64,000 nucleotides of DNA from assembly GCA_021613375.1 (NCBI GenBank), contig CM038705.1, forward strand, positions 12,724,711 through 12,788,710, in the 5' to 3' direction. Positions 33,621 through 44,984 of this stretch are shown one piece after another. The notes under the pieces are model-generated. The model was not told the origin of the DNA. It saw only the letters and a program-made list of their open reading frames with translations, and did no database searches. The position numbers were made by a program, and so were the translations under genes. The stretch comes from Megaleporinus macrocephalus. Its lineage: Eukaryota; Chordata; Actinopteri; Characiformes; Anostomidae. How positions within the stretch are numbered: the first letter of the stretch is position 1; every line of letters begins with the position of its first letter.

Positions 33621-35497
33621 AGCATGCGGCTTAATTCAGTGAGTATCAGCAAACAGCAGAGCTAGCACGTGTAAACTGCTCAAACTGCAAAAGTAGCCTT
33701 TATTTTTTTATCTGTTAATAGCGTATAATACCTAATTGCTTACTTTTAGCTAATCTACCAGATTTTGAAAACTGGAAAATAGGAAAAATGTACACCTGAA
33801 TCAGTATATTCTTAAGTAAGCAGGCTATCTCATTTTCTTATGTTTTTTCCTGGATGTCAATGCAGAGGTGTACCAGGGCTAGCTGCTCTAAGATTATATC
33901 AGTCCTGGGGAGTCATGAGGATAAAGCAGAGAGCAAGAGACGTTTCTAACAGACTTTTTCTCTCTTTCACTCCTTCTCAGCAATAGCAGAAAAAAACAGG
34001 GGTACCTTCATCCTTCACAAAGGCACATAGGCCCCATTCCCCCAAAAACATTTGACATTACATTACAGCCACAACATTATATTTGACCATATTTTGTTTG
34101 TATTTACAGGTAATTAAATATGCTACTTTTCAAGTTTACTGGATACATTTTCCACTCAAAAGCGTAAACAACATTTGTTTTTACAAATATTCTGAATTGG
34201 TATATAGCCCCAATTATAGAACTTAGGTCTGTTAAACCGGGCTAGTAATGGGCAGAAAAAACACTGCCTGACAGTGTTAATGACATTGTATCCCCAGTAT
34301 GTTGGGCCTTATGCTTCATATGCATGCTTATGCCTGGCCCAACCTACAACACAACTGATTTCAGAAATATATATAATGATGGGTTGTGTTCTTTTAAATG
34401 TTAGTGGCAACAATCTGAATTCTGAAATCAAGACATAACTGTAAAACTAATTAAGAGAATGTTTTTTTTACATGATATATACATTATGCCAATGCAAACG
34501 CACCTTCGTAACAATTATTTACTGCTTACCACGCTGCCGAAACTTCTTGTGCTCTTTCTTGTGTTTCTTGGCTCCCTTGCTGTGCGTTTCTTTATATTTG
34601 TGCTTACACTTCTTGGGGGTTGAAGAAGAGGATGAGGATAAAGAGAATGAGGATGAGGACACGGATGATGTATCAGAGGTTTTAGAATCATTCACAGTAT
34701 CTGGCTTGTCCATGGTTTGTTTCTTCCTTTGTTTTAACTGAAAGGTGCAAAAAGAATCCCTAAGATTTTACCTTCAATTATTTAACAGAACGCCTGAAAT
34801 ACACTGTAAATATCTTAGATCAAGTTTCCCATGTATTAAGAAGTGAAACTAGATTATTTTCTTGCCCCAGAACATGATATCACATAATACCAACTAGCAA
34901 ATCTAACTAATTCCAGCTACTCACCTGTCAGGGCGGACAACTGAGCACAAAGAAAATCTCTTTCTTTTTCCAGTTCTTCTTATTCTGCCACTCCAACTTT
35001 TCCTTTAGAAATTTCAGCTCTTGTTTCTCCTTGTTCAGAAGTACTTTTTCAGTAGGGGCTAGGTCAGAAGCTAAGCCTAAAAACAGATATTACAAAAATT
35101 AGAACGGCAGAATATCCTGTGTCTTAGTGGGTACCATTTATAAAACCTAACCTTAAAATGAACCTTAGCAATCAGAAAAGTAACCTACTCTTCATACTCC
35201 TACTCCAAGCTGTTATTTTGAGTTGCTCATGCCATTTGCTGCAATAGACTGGTTGACTGGATCTCAAAGACAAAACATTGGTCAGAACCAATCAATCAGT
35301 TCTCAGCATGTAAAAAATCGAATAATTCGCAACTTTGCAAGTTCCCACAGTACGACATATTTAATAGCCATATTCATGAACATATTCATGAACATCATGA
35401 ACATTCATCTTCTGAACATCAAGGCCATAAATATGCAAAAGACTATTACGAAGTGCATACATTTTGTTGAAGTTAGGAGTATGACAGTGTAATGTAA

Positions 35498-35501
35498 AAG
35501 G

Positions 35502-35552
<51 letters not shown>
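35498..35552. repeat. (AAT)n microsatellite
   Basis: Perfect ataataat run of roughly 18 repeats within an intron of the CCDC106-like gene. Confidence 0.9.
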
Positions 35553-35554
<2 letters not shown>

Positions 35555-36234
35555 TAACCTTTTAATTGAGATGTATATACTTTTTTATTTAATCTAAAAA
35601 CGTCTTTCACATAGCATTTTAAATATTTCTTATGGTGAAGTTTTGGGATTTTGTGTAAATATGCTGCAGATGGTAGAGATGTTGACATGCAGTAAGGTAA
35701 CAACCCCAATGTAATGTATAGCAGTAGGGTTTATTTCTTTAAAGATATAAGATATAATTTTATACAAAAAGCTCATAATATGTCTTTTATTACAACTCCT
35801 GACAAGTGTGTACACCAAGTCTGGATCAGGTGTACAGTTGGTTTTCACGATCTAATGCATCTCAATGTGTACCATATTTGCAAATACATATGCACCTGAC
35901 ACTATATCTTTAAACCTCATTATTTGTTCTTAATGCCAACTTGACATTCTACAATAGATTCAACAATATATTCTACAATAGATTTAAGTGTCATATCATT
36001 CTAAAATCTACAAATACATCTTACTTTTTTGTTCAATTCCTAAAGAATTACTACATCAAATCGTAACTACATTTATGTCTATCTGGGGCTCTTATTCTGT
36101 ACTTAAACATGCACCTGGGCTTAAATGTTTGTTAAACTTGTGTATCCCTGATTCTAATTTGATTATACACTGTAATATCAGACAAGTGTACACACGAGTC
36201 AGATCAATGGTAGAAATTTGAGTTTGACAGGTAC

Positions 36235-36661
36235 TTATACACCAATCAGCCATAACATTAAAACCACCTCCTTGTACTTACACTCTTACTTTATCGGCTC
36301 CACCTACCATATAGGACCACTTTGTAGTTCTACAATTAAAGACTGTAGTCCATCTGATTCTCTGCATACATTGCTAGGCCCCTTTCATCCTGTTCCACAA
36401 TGGTCAAGACTCCCACAGCAGTGGGGGTGTGTTAGTGTGTGTGACTCTGATACTATTGGATAAGACACAGCAGTGCTGCTGGAGTTTTTAAGCACCTCAG
36501 TGTTACTGCTGGACATCCTCTAGTCCTGATGAAGGACTAGAGAATGACCAACACAAACTGTGCAGCAACAGACGGGCTATCGTCTCTTACATCTACAAGT
36601 GGACTGGCAAGGTAAGAATGTCTATTAGAATGGACAGTGAGCGGACACAGTGTTTAAACAC

Positions 36662-36692
<31 letters not shown>

Positions 36693-36960
36693 CTGCTTTG
36701 TCTGATCCACTCACACCAGCACAACACATACTAACACACCACCACTATGTCGGTGTCACTGCAGTGGTGAGAATGATCCACCTCCCTAATAGTACCTGCT
36801 CTGTGGTGGTCCTGACTATTGAAGAACATGGTATCAAAGTATACAGAGAAACGGACAACTGTCTGTAACTGCAGGACTACCAAGTGCTCCTATATGGTCA
36901 GTGGAGCTAAGAATAATGAGTGTAGATACAAGGAGGTGGGTTTAATGTTATGTTATTATT
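36235..36960. mobile_element. Palindromic non-autonomous DNA transposon
   Basis: Starts near caccaatcagccataacatt and ends aggaggtgggtttaatgtta. The two halves are inverted copies (for example ccacctccttgta against tacaaggaggtgg). Two forms of tcactgcagtg sequence lie inside. The outermost left bases have no match at the right, so the right end is truncated. Nested in the long-TIR element. Confidence 0.75.
36661..36692. repeat. (CAG)n tract inside the MITE
   Basis: About ten cag/agc repeats. They create a spurious serine-run frame on the plus strand. Confidence 0.9.
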
Positions 36961-37729
36961 ATTTTGGTTTTCAATCAAATGTACCCTTTTGGTTGTAGCA
37001 GAAATGTGTTTTCAGTTTATTACTAATTTATTTATAAATAGGGATGGTTACTACAACTCAATTTATCAACCATAGATCTGTTGCAAGGTATCGATTTCCT
37101 TTGGGAATTCTGTAACACATTTAAACACAAATACAAACTCTGACATAAGAAGCCTTGTAAACACTTTTTAGTTTAAACAGAAATATATACACCTTACAAC
37201 TGAAACCCAATGTTATTATTGTTTTTGTAGTTCATAGCAAAAAGGTTGGCTAGAAGTATAGTCATGAAGCGCAAGGCGTTTGCAATATCCTACTGATATA
37301 GCTACTAACATTTCAACAAGAGATTTTGTTGAAAAAAATACACTAAACACATTAATATAACCAAACTGTAAACGAAAACTTTTTTTATTAATTTCTGTGG
37401 AAAGTACCTGCACTTTAGTGACAGTGAAATATGCCATACGCAGTAAAACCGTTAGGCATGTTAGCTAACGTTAGCTAGTTTACCAGTCTCTGCTACGAGC
37501 CTAGGTAACTAGCTAGCTGCTGCCCTGCCAAGTAAGGTCAGCTAACGGCAGAGAGCTACAGAAAAGTTTAATTATCTGAGGGACAGACAAATAAAAAAAC
37601 TTACTTTGTCGCTCATTTGTTGAAACTTGGCTCCTCTGTTGACGCTTTGGGCTCCTCTTGGGACGAGTACTGGCAGCTGAAGTCGCAGAGGAAGACAATT
37701 CTTCTTCTTTTCGGCTCTTCGTTGTTGTT

Positions 37730-37960
37730 CTGAAAAATCCGTTGCTCTACGGTTTGCAAGCAGGCCCGGATGTGACGGTAGGATACGTCATTAACAAGTT
37801 CTCCTGTGATTGGATGTTTCTACATCGCTGTCTGTGGTTGGATGTTCACCTTCTAGCGACAAAATATTGCTCTTTTTTTTCGTCTTCGCGTAAATCGACT
37901 TGAAACAGATGGCGCCATATACTCTGTTCTAAGAGACAGCTCCAAACAGGTAAGGAGCAT
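37730..37960 (-). promoter_or_regulatory. Possible promoter of the CCDC106-like gene
   Basis: Upstream of the first recognised exon, this stretch is richer in CpG than its surroundings and contains the palindrome atggcgccat at about 37,909, a YY1-like core. No TATA box. Position is the only other support. Confidence 0.3.
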
Positions 37961-38040
37961 AAAATTTAAATATAGAAATCATTTAAATATTATTTTATTT
38001 TATTATTTTTTTTTTATTTAATATTATTATTTTATTACTA

Positions 38041-38262
38041 TAAGGCTCCCTTTTGGCAGTTATAAAGGTTAACAACTCCTTAACAAATAGTGATGTGGTT
38101 TACACTTTACTATAAGGTTCCTATTTGGCAGTTATAAGGGTTAATAACTCATTAACAAATAGTGATGTGGTTTACACTTTACAATAAGGCTCCCTTTTGG
38201 CAGTTATAAGGATTAATAACTCATCAATAAATGGTGGCTATAAATGTTGATACCTCATTAAC
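38041..38262 (-). repeat. Right 72-bp array (about three units)
   Basis: The ctcccttttggcagttataa core recurs about every 72 bases, reverse-complementary to the left array. Together with the terminal repeats this extends the inverted symmetry of the element. Confidence 0.9.
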
Positions 38263-38371
38263 AAATGATGGGAGACCATTTGAGATAATGAGATACCTCA
38301 AACTTAACATGGATGTCAAATCTGTGGATCAGCAAATGCAAAAACAGCAGTAAACCAGTAAAGGACGTCAC

Positions 38372-38500
38372 ACCTGGAATGTTGTCCTAAAGAAGATGCT
38401 ACTCGACCTCATGGATCATAGTTGTGCCACCTTCATGTCCAGTGTGCTTTACTACCTGGAATGCTGTCCTGAAGAAGATGACATTCAACCTCAAGAGTAC
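38372..38500 (+). repeat. 82-bp direct repeat beside right TIR
   Basis: acctggaatgttgtcctaa near 38,372 and acctggaatgctgtcctga near 38,454 begin two related segments of about 45 bases, spaced 82 bases apart. They have no counterpart at the left end. They lie in a 62-residue plus-strand frame (38,396-38,584) also open at 62,198-62,386. Confidence 0.7.
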
Positions 38501-38525
38501 AATGTATACATCAGCACCTTACAAC

Positions 38526-38976
38526 ATCAAATCAATACCTGTGAGAATCACATGAAAAGATCATGGTATAGAATGTTGCCATGAATGTAAACTTAGTAAT
38601 TTAACATGTTGTTGCCTACAACATTGTCATTAATTATTAAATAAGATCATGTTGGTGGTTAAATTATTAAACTTGGTGATTAAATGGTTAATCTTGTTAA
38701 CATGTCTGTGATAAAGCAGGCAAGTTTAAAGCTGACTAAATGTAGAAGACACAGTAGGACAGAAATCTCAGCAAGATATGAGGTTTAACACTATAGACGG
38801 ATGGGGGATCACTATTTGGCAAACAACAGGTTACTATTTCCTGTTATATTTATGCATTATAACGGGTTATTAATGACTTTTAAAGGGTTTACAACCTAAT
38901 TAATAAACATTTGTAAATGCATTTATAAACCATTTATAAACCCTTTATAAAGGTAGCCTTTTTTTAAAGAGGTACC
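38526..38976 (-). repeat. Right terminal inverted repeat
   Basis: 451 bp, the reverse complement of the left repeat, ending in ...aaagaggtacc. A second copy of the same end is at 62,328-62,778. Confidence 0.9.
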
Positions 38977-39592
38977 AAAAACATTGCCGTAGTTGACCTC
39001 AGACCACCTTTTCATATAACCCACACACTGTTATTAACCTTGGATGAGACATTGTTGTCCCATTCGAAATTCTTATTACCTCTCTGCTCTCCTCCCATGT
39101 AACTGTATTCATTTTGGTTAGCTGAGCAGAACTTTTAACACAAAGGCGGGAAAAAAAACAAAACACACGCTTAAAAGTGGGTGTGGCAAAATACGGTAAA
39201 TAGTGGTCCGCCATTTCGCGCGTGGCAGAACAACTGAATTTCTCCCGAGCCGGGTCCTGACTCAAACCTCACTTGAAAGCGACTCTCTCCAAGCTGGTGC
39301 TCGCAATCGCTCGACTTCCAAAGCTATAAACCGAGCTGTTTTACCGGAAAAACAACAACCGCGAAGCTGCTCTGTACTAACACCGAAATCGTCTCTCTCT
39401 AGTGCTTTTTTTGTCCCGTCCCCAAAACAAAACAACAACTTCTCATTGGAGTTCGCAAAAAAATAAACTTTAAATCTATGAATGTCCTGAAATGCTGCAC
39501 ATAGGCACTCTGCTGATTTTAGAATTTTAGAAAAACACATATGAAATACAGCTTATATTTTTGTACAAGCCACACATGTTTCTCCAACATTG
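38977..39592. promoter_or_regulatory. CpG-rich promoter-like segment
   Basis: Shared with 62,779-63,392. Between about 39,190 and 39,460 the sequence is rich in CpG and includes ccgccatttcgcgcg, which combines YY1-like and E2F-like cores. Both strands have open frames (39,203-39,466 plus; 39,262-39,540 minus), but neither shows a known domain. It could be an orphan promoter with a lost gene. No splice donor could be chosen. Confidence 0.35.
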
Positions 39593-40174
39593 GCATGACG
39601 TTTGAGTTTTTTGTTATATTTACCTCTTATTCTGTAAATGTACTGGCAGAAATCTGATTACTGACTGACTCATGTAGACCTGGAGTTTTCCCTTTATCTG
39701 ATTACTCAGTTGGATAAAATTTGTCCAGATGTTTATATCTGTGTAATCACACTCACTGTCGCATTCATCAGACAATGTAATCAGAACCATATCTTGTAAA
39801 AACTTTCGAAGAGGGAGCTTTAAAAGGCATTAAGCTCTTCAGACATCTGGTTCCCATCAACACCACTGTGAGTCGATCAGTTTCTATAGAACGAGCTATT
39901 TCACATCAAACGACTATAAATGACTTTTAGATCTTAGCACCTGAATTTTACAGAGTTGTTGAACATTAGCTGTAATTCTCCTTTAATTGTTATAACATGT
40001 AAGATAAACAAAAACACATGCATTAGACAGAGAAGTTTTTTGAGCTGCTTTTTATGTTTACAGTATGTACATATATTATAATATCTTGTTTGTTTGCACA
40101 AGACAAACACAAGATAACTGAGTTTTGCTGCTTCTTCTGTTGGTTTTGTTGGCTGGCTAACGTGATCCTCTGTT
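39593..40174 (-). repeat. Conserved 3' flank of kinase unit 2
   Basis: Copy of the unit start, beginning ggcatgacgtttgag. The open frame seen in unit 1 is disturbed here by small changes. Otherwise as in unit 0. Confidence 0.6.
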
Positions 40175-40732
40175 GACACGATGCACTGAAACAGATCGTG
40201 CTGCTGTGTCTACTGCAAATTAGGCCTCCTGGTTGGGTTGTGCTGAAGTCACCAGCCAATTAGATTGCGGCATTCTGTACAGAGAGATAGGATTGAGAGA
40301 GATGCTTCACCACCAAATCAATCTCTGAAGCGCAGTTGCCCACCAATTAGGTCATCATCGCCAACATCAGTACCCCTCGGAAGCAAACAGTTGCAGGACC
40401 TCCATTATACCTCCCTTCCAGAAGAAACTCAGAAGGGCAGTAATCACACAGACATTCATTACTGTACTAACATTTAACAGCTAAGTTGCAGGTCTTACCT
40501 TCAAAAATATTCAATCCAGACTTCCTGATGACATCAATGCAACCAAAGCCAAGGTGACCAGCTTGATCAACAGCTCCTCTGGTTTGATGTCATGGTGCAA
40601 GACACCTCTATCATGGCACTGGACTGTTGCCGCCATCAACTGCCACATTATGAGTCATGCGATGTGCTCAGTGACGTAACCTCCACAGCCCTCAAGTTCA
40701 CTGAGCAAGCTCTCGCAAGGCTCTGGGTGCTC
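40175..40732 (-). pseudogene. Decayed, truncated PIM-like kinase copy (unit 2)
   Basis: Truncated catalytic exon (40,495-40,732), C-lobe remnant (about 40,330-40,455) and last-exon copy (about 40,175-40,285). A further deletion of a few codons removes part of the VKLI segment near 40,550. Starts directly after the stop of the intact gene, as in units 0 and 1. Confidence 0.85.
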
Positions 40733-43018
40733 CTACATTGAAAAGTTGCATTCAAACCAATCGTGCTGCTGGATCTGCTGCAAGTTAGGCCTCCTGGTCG
40801 GGTTGTGCTGCAGGCACCAGCCAATTAGATCGCGGCACTCTGTACAGAGGGATGGGATTGGATGTGAGAGAGAAGCTTCACCACCAAATCAATCTTCTCT
40901 TTCCTTCTCTACATTTCAAAAGCACCACCAAGAAGATACATTTAGGGATGTCAGGCCTGTACTGCACAATTCTTCAGTCTTTTAATATTCACCTCCAAAT
41001 ATAGCTTTTTTCTTTGTTCTTCTTTTATAAGTTACAAGCTTAATGGTATGAACCATTTGTTTACCAGGATAATGTTATTTATCTTACCGTCAGACAGGCC
41101 ATCACTGAAGTGAAGTTGCCCATCAATTATTTCATCATCGTCAACGAAGGGAAGGTACCCACAAACCATCCTGAACACCAGTACCCCTAGGGACCAAACA
41201 GTTGCAGGACCTGCATGATACCTCCCTTTAAGAAGAAACTCAGGAGGGCAGTATGCATCTGTGCCTGAGAACATGAAAGAGGAAGAGAAATAAACAGAGC
41301 TGAGCACAGACATTTGGTTCTGTACTAATAATTAACAGCTAAGTTGCAGGTCTTACCTGAAAAAGCGTTGTATCCAAATTTCTTGATGACATCACCGCAA
41401 CCAAAGTCAATCAGCTTGACCTTCAAAGTGTCCAGCTTGATCAGCAGGTTCTCTGGCTTGATGTCACGGTGCAGGACACCTCGCTCATGGCACTGGACTG
41501 CTGCCTCCACTGAGTGCCGCATTATAATTTGTGCAATGCCCTCAGTGACGAAACCTCCACAGCCCTGAAGCACACAGCGCAAGCTCTCGCACGGCTCAGG
41601 GTGCTCCAGAATCAAGATGTAGCGGTCAGGCTCATCAAACCACTCAATCAGTTGGACGATGGCTTCGCTGATGGGTTGCTGGTTCATGATCTGCAGCAGA
41701 GCCACCTCCACAGGCACGACCTTAAGCTCATTAGGCTGCAGGAGGATAGATAGATGGTGAGGAATTAAAAGTGAAGAACATGGGGAGAACCTCATGGCAG
41801 TTTAGGATCTCTGAGTTTTACTACTAGTATTTAATTCAGTCTAAGGTTGCAGGTGCACTTACACTTTGAACATATCGGCCACCTTCATATTTCTGAGCAA
41901 ATTTTATGGCCACCTGCACAAAAACACAACAACATAATAAGACTTGAAGAACTGAGAGGACAAGAGAAGAGATGATGAGCGTAAATTTGAACTTAGGGAG
42001 TGAATGAGCTCACAACCTGTAGGCCGTCGGATACCCGTTGTCCTTTAAAGACAGATCCGAAGCCTCCTTCTCCCAGTTTCACTCCAACAGTGTAACGTGA
42101 GGCGAAGGTGTCTATGGAAAACAAATATGAATCATTTAAATAATTACAGGACATTTACAGTAAAGTGAAGTGTGGATGATTTTGGTGAACTGGGCATTGG
42201 ACTGACCAGGCTTGGAGGTCTTCTGTCTACGAGCCCCTCTTCTCTTTTTTCTTGTCGGGGCTTGTGTGTCCAGCATATCTGGCGCTTCAACAGGTCCTTT
42301 CTTAGCAGAGCAGTTGTTTGTGCCCTGCAGGACAGTCTGGCTACAGCCCTCCTCTGAGCGTTTTCTCTTTCTCTCTGAATACACGACCATCATTTGAATA
42401 TTAAAAGCAATTTCATACAAAATAAGCTAAACATATTATTTTAGATTTACTGGTTGTGATTTAGATTCTAGTATCACATCAGCTCACTGTAAATATGAAT
42501 CATTTGAATAATTATAGTACATTGACAATGAAGTAAAGTGAATTGTGGGTGATTTTGGTGAACTGGGCATTGGACTAACCAGGCTTGGAGGCTGTGTTCT
42601 GTATTTGAGTCTCTCTTTTGGGCGCTTTCACTGCAACTTTCCTCTTTTTCCTCAAGGGGGCTTCAACAGGTCCTTTCTTAGCAGAGCAGTTGTTTGTGCC
42701 CTGCAGGACAGTCTGGCTACAGCCCTCCTCTGAATGTTTTCCCTTTCTCTCTGAATACAGGATATTAAATGCAATTTCACACAAAATAAGATAAACATAT
42801 TATAGTATTCATACCACCATTAATACACTACAGTATCTACAGTAATGTTAATACTAGGAAGATACACTCTATTAACAGTTGATTTTTAAAAAACTTAAAT
42901 TTTTTAACTGCACAGATGATCATATAAGTTTCTGATTAATCTTGTTTTTTTATCCAAAACACAGTTAAACTGTTAGACGTGTTGAACAACCTTTGCGTGC
43001 AGTGCGCTGCTCCATCAT
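40733..43018 (-). CDS. PIM-like serine/threonine kinase, unit 2 (8 exons)
   Basis: Exons 42991-43018, 42580-42750, 42207-42374, 42017-42111, 41863-41913, 41357-41735, 41088-41264 and 40733-40839 join in phase to about 391 residues. Two basic exons (171 and 168 nt) form residues 10-122. Kinase motifs: GEGGFGSV (136-143), VAIK Lys 158, HRD Asp 262, DFG Asp 281, CPPEF and ATVWSLGVLVF. The third intron is about 100 bases shorter than in unit 1. In the middle of the catalytic exon this copy reads GGFVTEGIAQIIM and DTLKVKLI, and its C-lobe reads DGQLHFSDG. These variants also occur in the decayed partner copies but not in units 0 and 1, a sign of gene conversion or of different ancestry. Probably an active kinase. 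Substrate unknown. Confidence 0.87.
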
Positions 43019-44094
43019 CTGCTGTACGAATTCAAAACTACCTGCAGATTCACAGTTTTCAGGATAGAGTTCACTGATAATCGCTCAGACAAGACGTATG
43101 AAACGTTATCTTCTGGTCGTCTGACTAGAATCTGAGAAACTCCTCAATCAGCCACTGATTCTAATCCATTATGACATCATAATGACTGCTGTCTAGTCAG
43201 CATTAATGTAGGTTGCCATGGCGCTGTTTAGAATTTTCCCCATGTATATCAGTTCTTTCAGATTTTATACCCTAAACAGACTGAACTCTGACTCTGTAAT
43301 CTCACTTTTGCTTTATTCAGTATATCAAACCACATACTGTATACCTCTTACTGCATCAGTATATACTGTATACCAAGGTGTCACCAAAGGTTCATATATA
43401 TGGGGGATAAGCCTGTATTGGGGGTCTCGGGGAATGGTCCCCATAGAACATGTGTTCTTTTCTGTTACAGAATTTTCACAAGTGTATTAAAAATGGTTAT
43501 TTATTCAACCTGACAGACAGTAGACGTGTCTGTTCATTACACCAAACTTAAAGTAGACAAATGAAATCAAAGAATGATCCAGTTTTCATGAATTATATCA
43601 CTGCGTCAAAAATCAGATCTGGGCTGTCAGTCAACATTTTGTCATCTGGAAAAGACACAGAGGGGAGGATCTTTCAACAGAACTAAGAGTTAGTCATCTC
43701 TTTTTCACACGTGCCAATGATTGTTGATGAAATTTAAACAAAACATAAAATAAATATCATAAAACAGGGTTGGCAGCAAAGGGTAAGTCTTGATTAAGGC
43801 ACTGTAAAAAGACCAGCATTAAACTGATCTGTAGCCGGCAGCAAGTATTTTATTCCAGAAAACATTGGGTATTTATAACCTCATCTCCTATAAACCTTAT
43901 CTCACCTTGTACCTCCTTCATCATTTCATACTCATCACCACCATTATTTCCAAATGTACTCCTTATTGTAGCTTCCTAAGCCACTATTGTGGATATACCC
44001 TCCAGTGGATATACACAGTCTCCCCAAAGACGTCAGTCTAATTATTTTATAAAAACCTCCCCTATTTCCAAACCAGAGATCATACATTTTTTTA
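43019..44094 (-). promoter_or_regulatory. 5' flank of unit 2 kinase gene
   Basis: Conserved with 14,927-15,960. Probably contains the 5' untranslated region and promoter in its first 250 bases. No defined motif. Confidence 0.4.
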
Positions 44095-44345
44095 AAATAG
44101 ATCAATCAATCAATCAATCAATCAATCAAACTTCATTTAATCTCGGAAATACATTGAGGGGTGACCCTCATTTTCAATGTAGCCGAGCATATACAATTAA
44201 AGGGATTGAAAGAAAAATGAGCAAAAAATAATAAGTAAAATACAAATTTTAAATAAACATTTAATATAGATGCATAAAATACAATGTAAAAAATGTTAGA
44301 AAAATTTAATAATAAAAAAAAGAATATAAAATAAACATAAAATAC
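44095..44345 (-). mobile_element. LINE 3' tail with expanded (ATCA)n
   Basis: Same insertion as at 15,966 but with about seven tail repeats instead of four, showing microsatellite growth after duplication. Confidence 0.5.
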
Positions 44346-44789
44346 ATACAACAAGATAATAAAAACATGATTCTGTGTGTTCTTTCCGGCTCTAGAAATT
44401 TCACAAGTGTATCAAAAATGGTTATTTATTCAACCGGACAGATAGTAGATGTTTCTGTTTATAGTTTGTATTAAGCACAGAGCTAATATGATTATGAATA
44501 CGAATCAATCAAAGGTACTGAAGTCCAGCAGTGCTCTGTCCTCTCTCTAAGATAAGCTGCGGCTCATCAACAAACTGCTCATAACAATTATAGAAACGTT
44601 TAAATCACTCATCAGATCTCAAAGAACCAAAATCACAAGTTGAAAATCTTTAATGATAACTGTGTAAGAACAACATGACAAAACAGTCACTGAAAATCAT
44701 CTACACACTGAGGAGCAAAATTCAAAATTACTCCCAACTCAAAGTAAACTAATGAAATCACAGCCTGATCCAATTTTCATGAATTATAT

Positions 44790-44935
44790 TTTATGTAAAT
44801 ATATATATTTAAGACTTTATATATGTGTACATATTGCACATTTCTTTTTTGTGGTAAATTATTATTAGAGTGTTTATTCTTCTACATAAGCTGCTACTGT
44901 AATAACTGTATCAATAAAGTATTTCTGATTCTGAT
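44790..44935 (+). mobile_element. Rex1-like LINE 3' end (unit 2)
   Basis: Copy of 16,640-16,845. The tttccccctggga portion is deleted, leaving taactgta then tcaataaagta. Confidence 0.5.
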
Positions 44936-44984
44936 CACTGTTTAAAAAAATAAGATCTGGGCTGTCAGTCAACATTTTGCCAAT

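Larger units (their letters stand above)
32530..37729 (-). pseudogene. CCDC106-like gene inside the long-TIR element
   Basis: Minus-strand exons 37,605-37,729, 34,925-35,076, 34,530-34,737 and 32,530-32,825 have GT/AG borders and join in phase. Products in order: a basic Ser-rich start (TRPKRSPKRQQRSQ), a coiled-coil-like segment (APTEKVLLNKEKQELKFLKE), a Ser-rich/Lys-His-rich linker (SSSSSSTPKKCKHKYKE), and a C-terminal TPSEIVHRYKSILKTL block. This order resembles multicopy fish CCDC106-like proteins, whose function is unclear. A TGA stop lies near the end of exon 2, where CGA would read through. In the last exon the family motif (SAIGELAIAAEAYEEEL) lies in another frame, so one frameshift is likely. 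No start codon was found upstream of the first exon. Identification is from motif memory. Confidence 0.6.
31013..38976 (-). mobile_element. 8-kb long-TIR DNA element with CCDC106-like gene
   Basis: Starts and ends with GGTACC and has 451-bp terminal inverted repeats (31,013-31,463 and 38,526-38,976). Inside each repeat lies an array of a 72-bp unit, 13 copies at the left and about three at the right, in opposite orientation. It is flanked by aaaaacgt and aaaaacat, matching at 7 of 8 bases, as expected for an 8-bp target duplication. The interior holds a four-exon minus-strand gene with CCDC106-like features, a nested palindromic MITE and a nested hAT piece. No transposase was recognised. The superfamily is unassigned. 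Confidence 0.8.

Noticed and set aside
34472..34741. Plus-strand frame with an acidic EDED tract
   Set aside because: It is the antisense of the Ser-rich exon of the CCDC106-like gene, whose splice borders and phase fit the minus strand.
36650..36868. Plus-strand frame with a serine run
   Set aside because: The serine run comes from the CAG microsatellite inside a MITE. No other coding sign.
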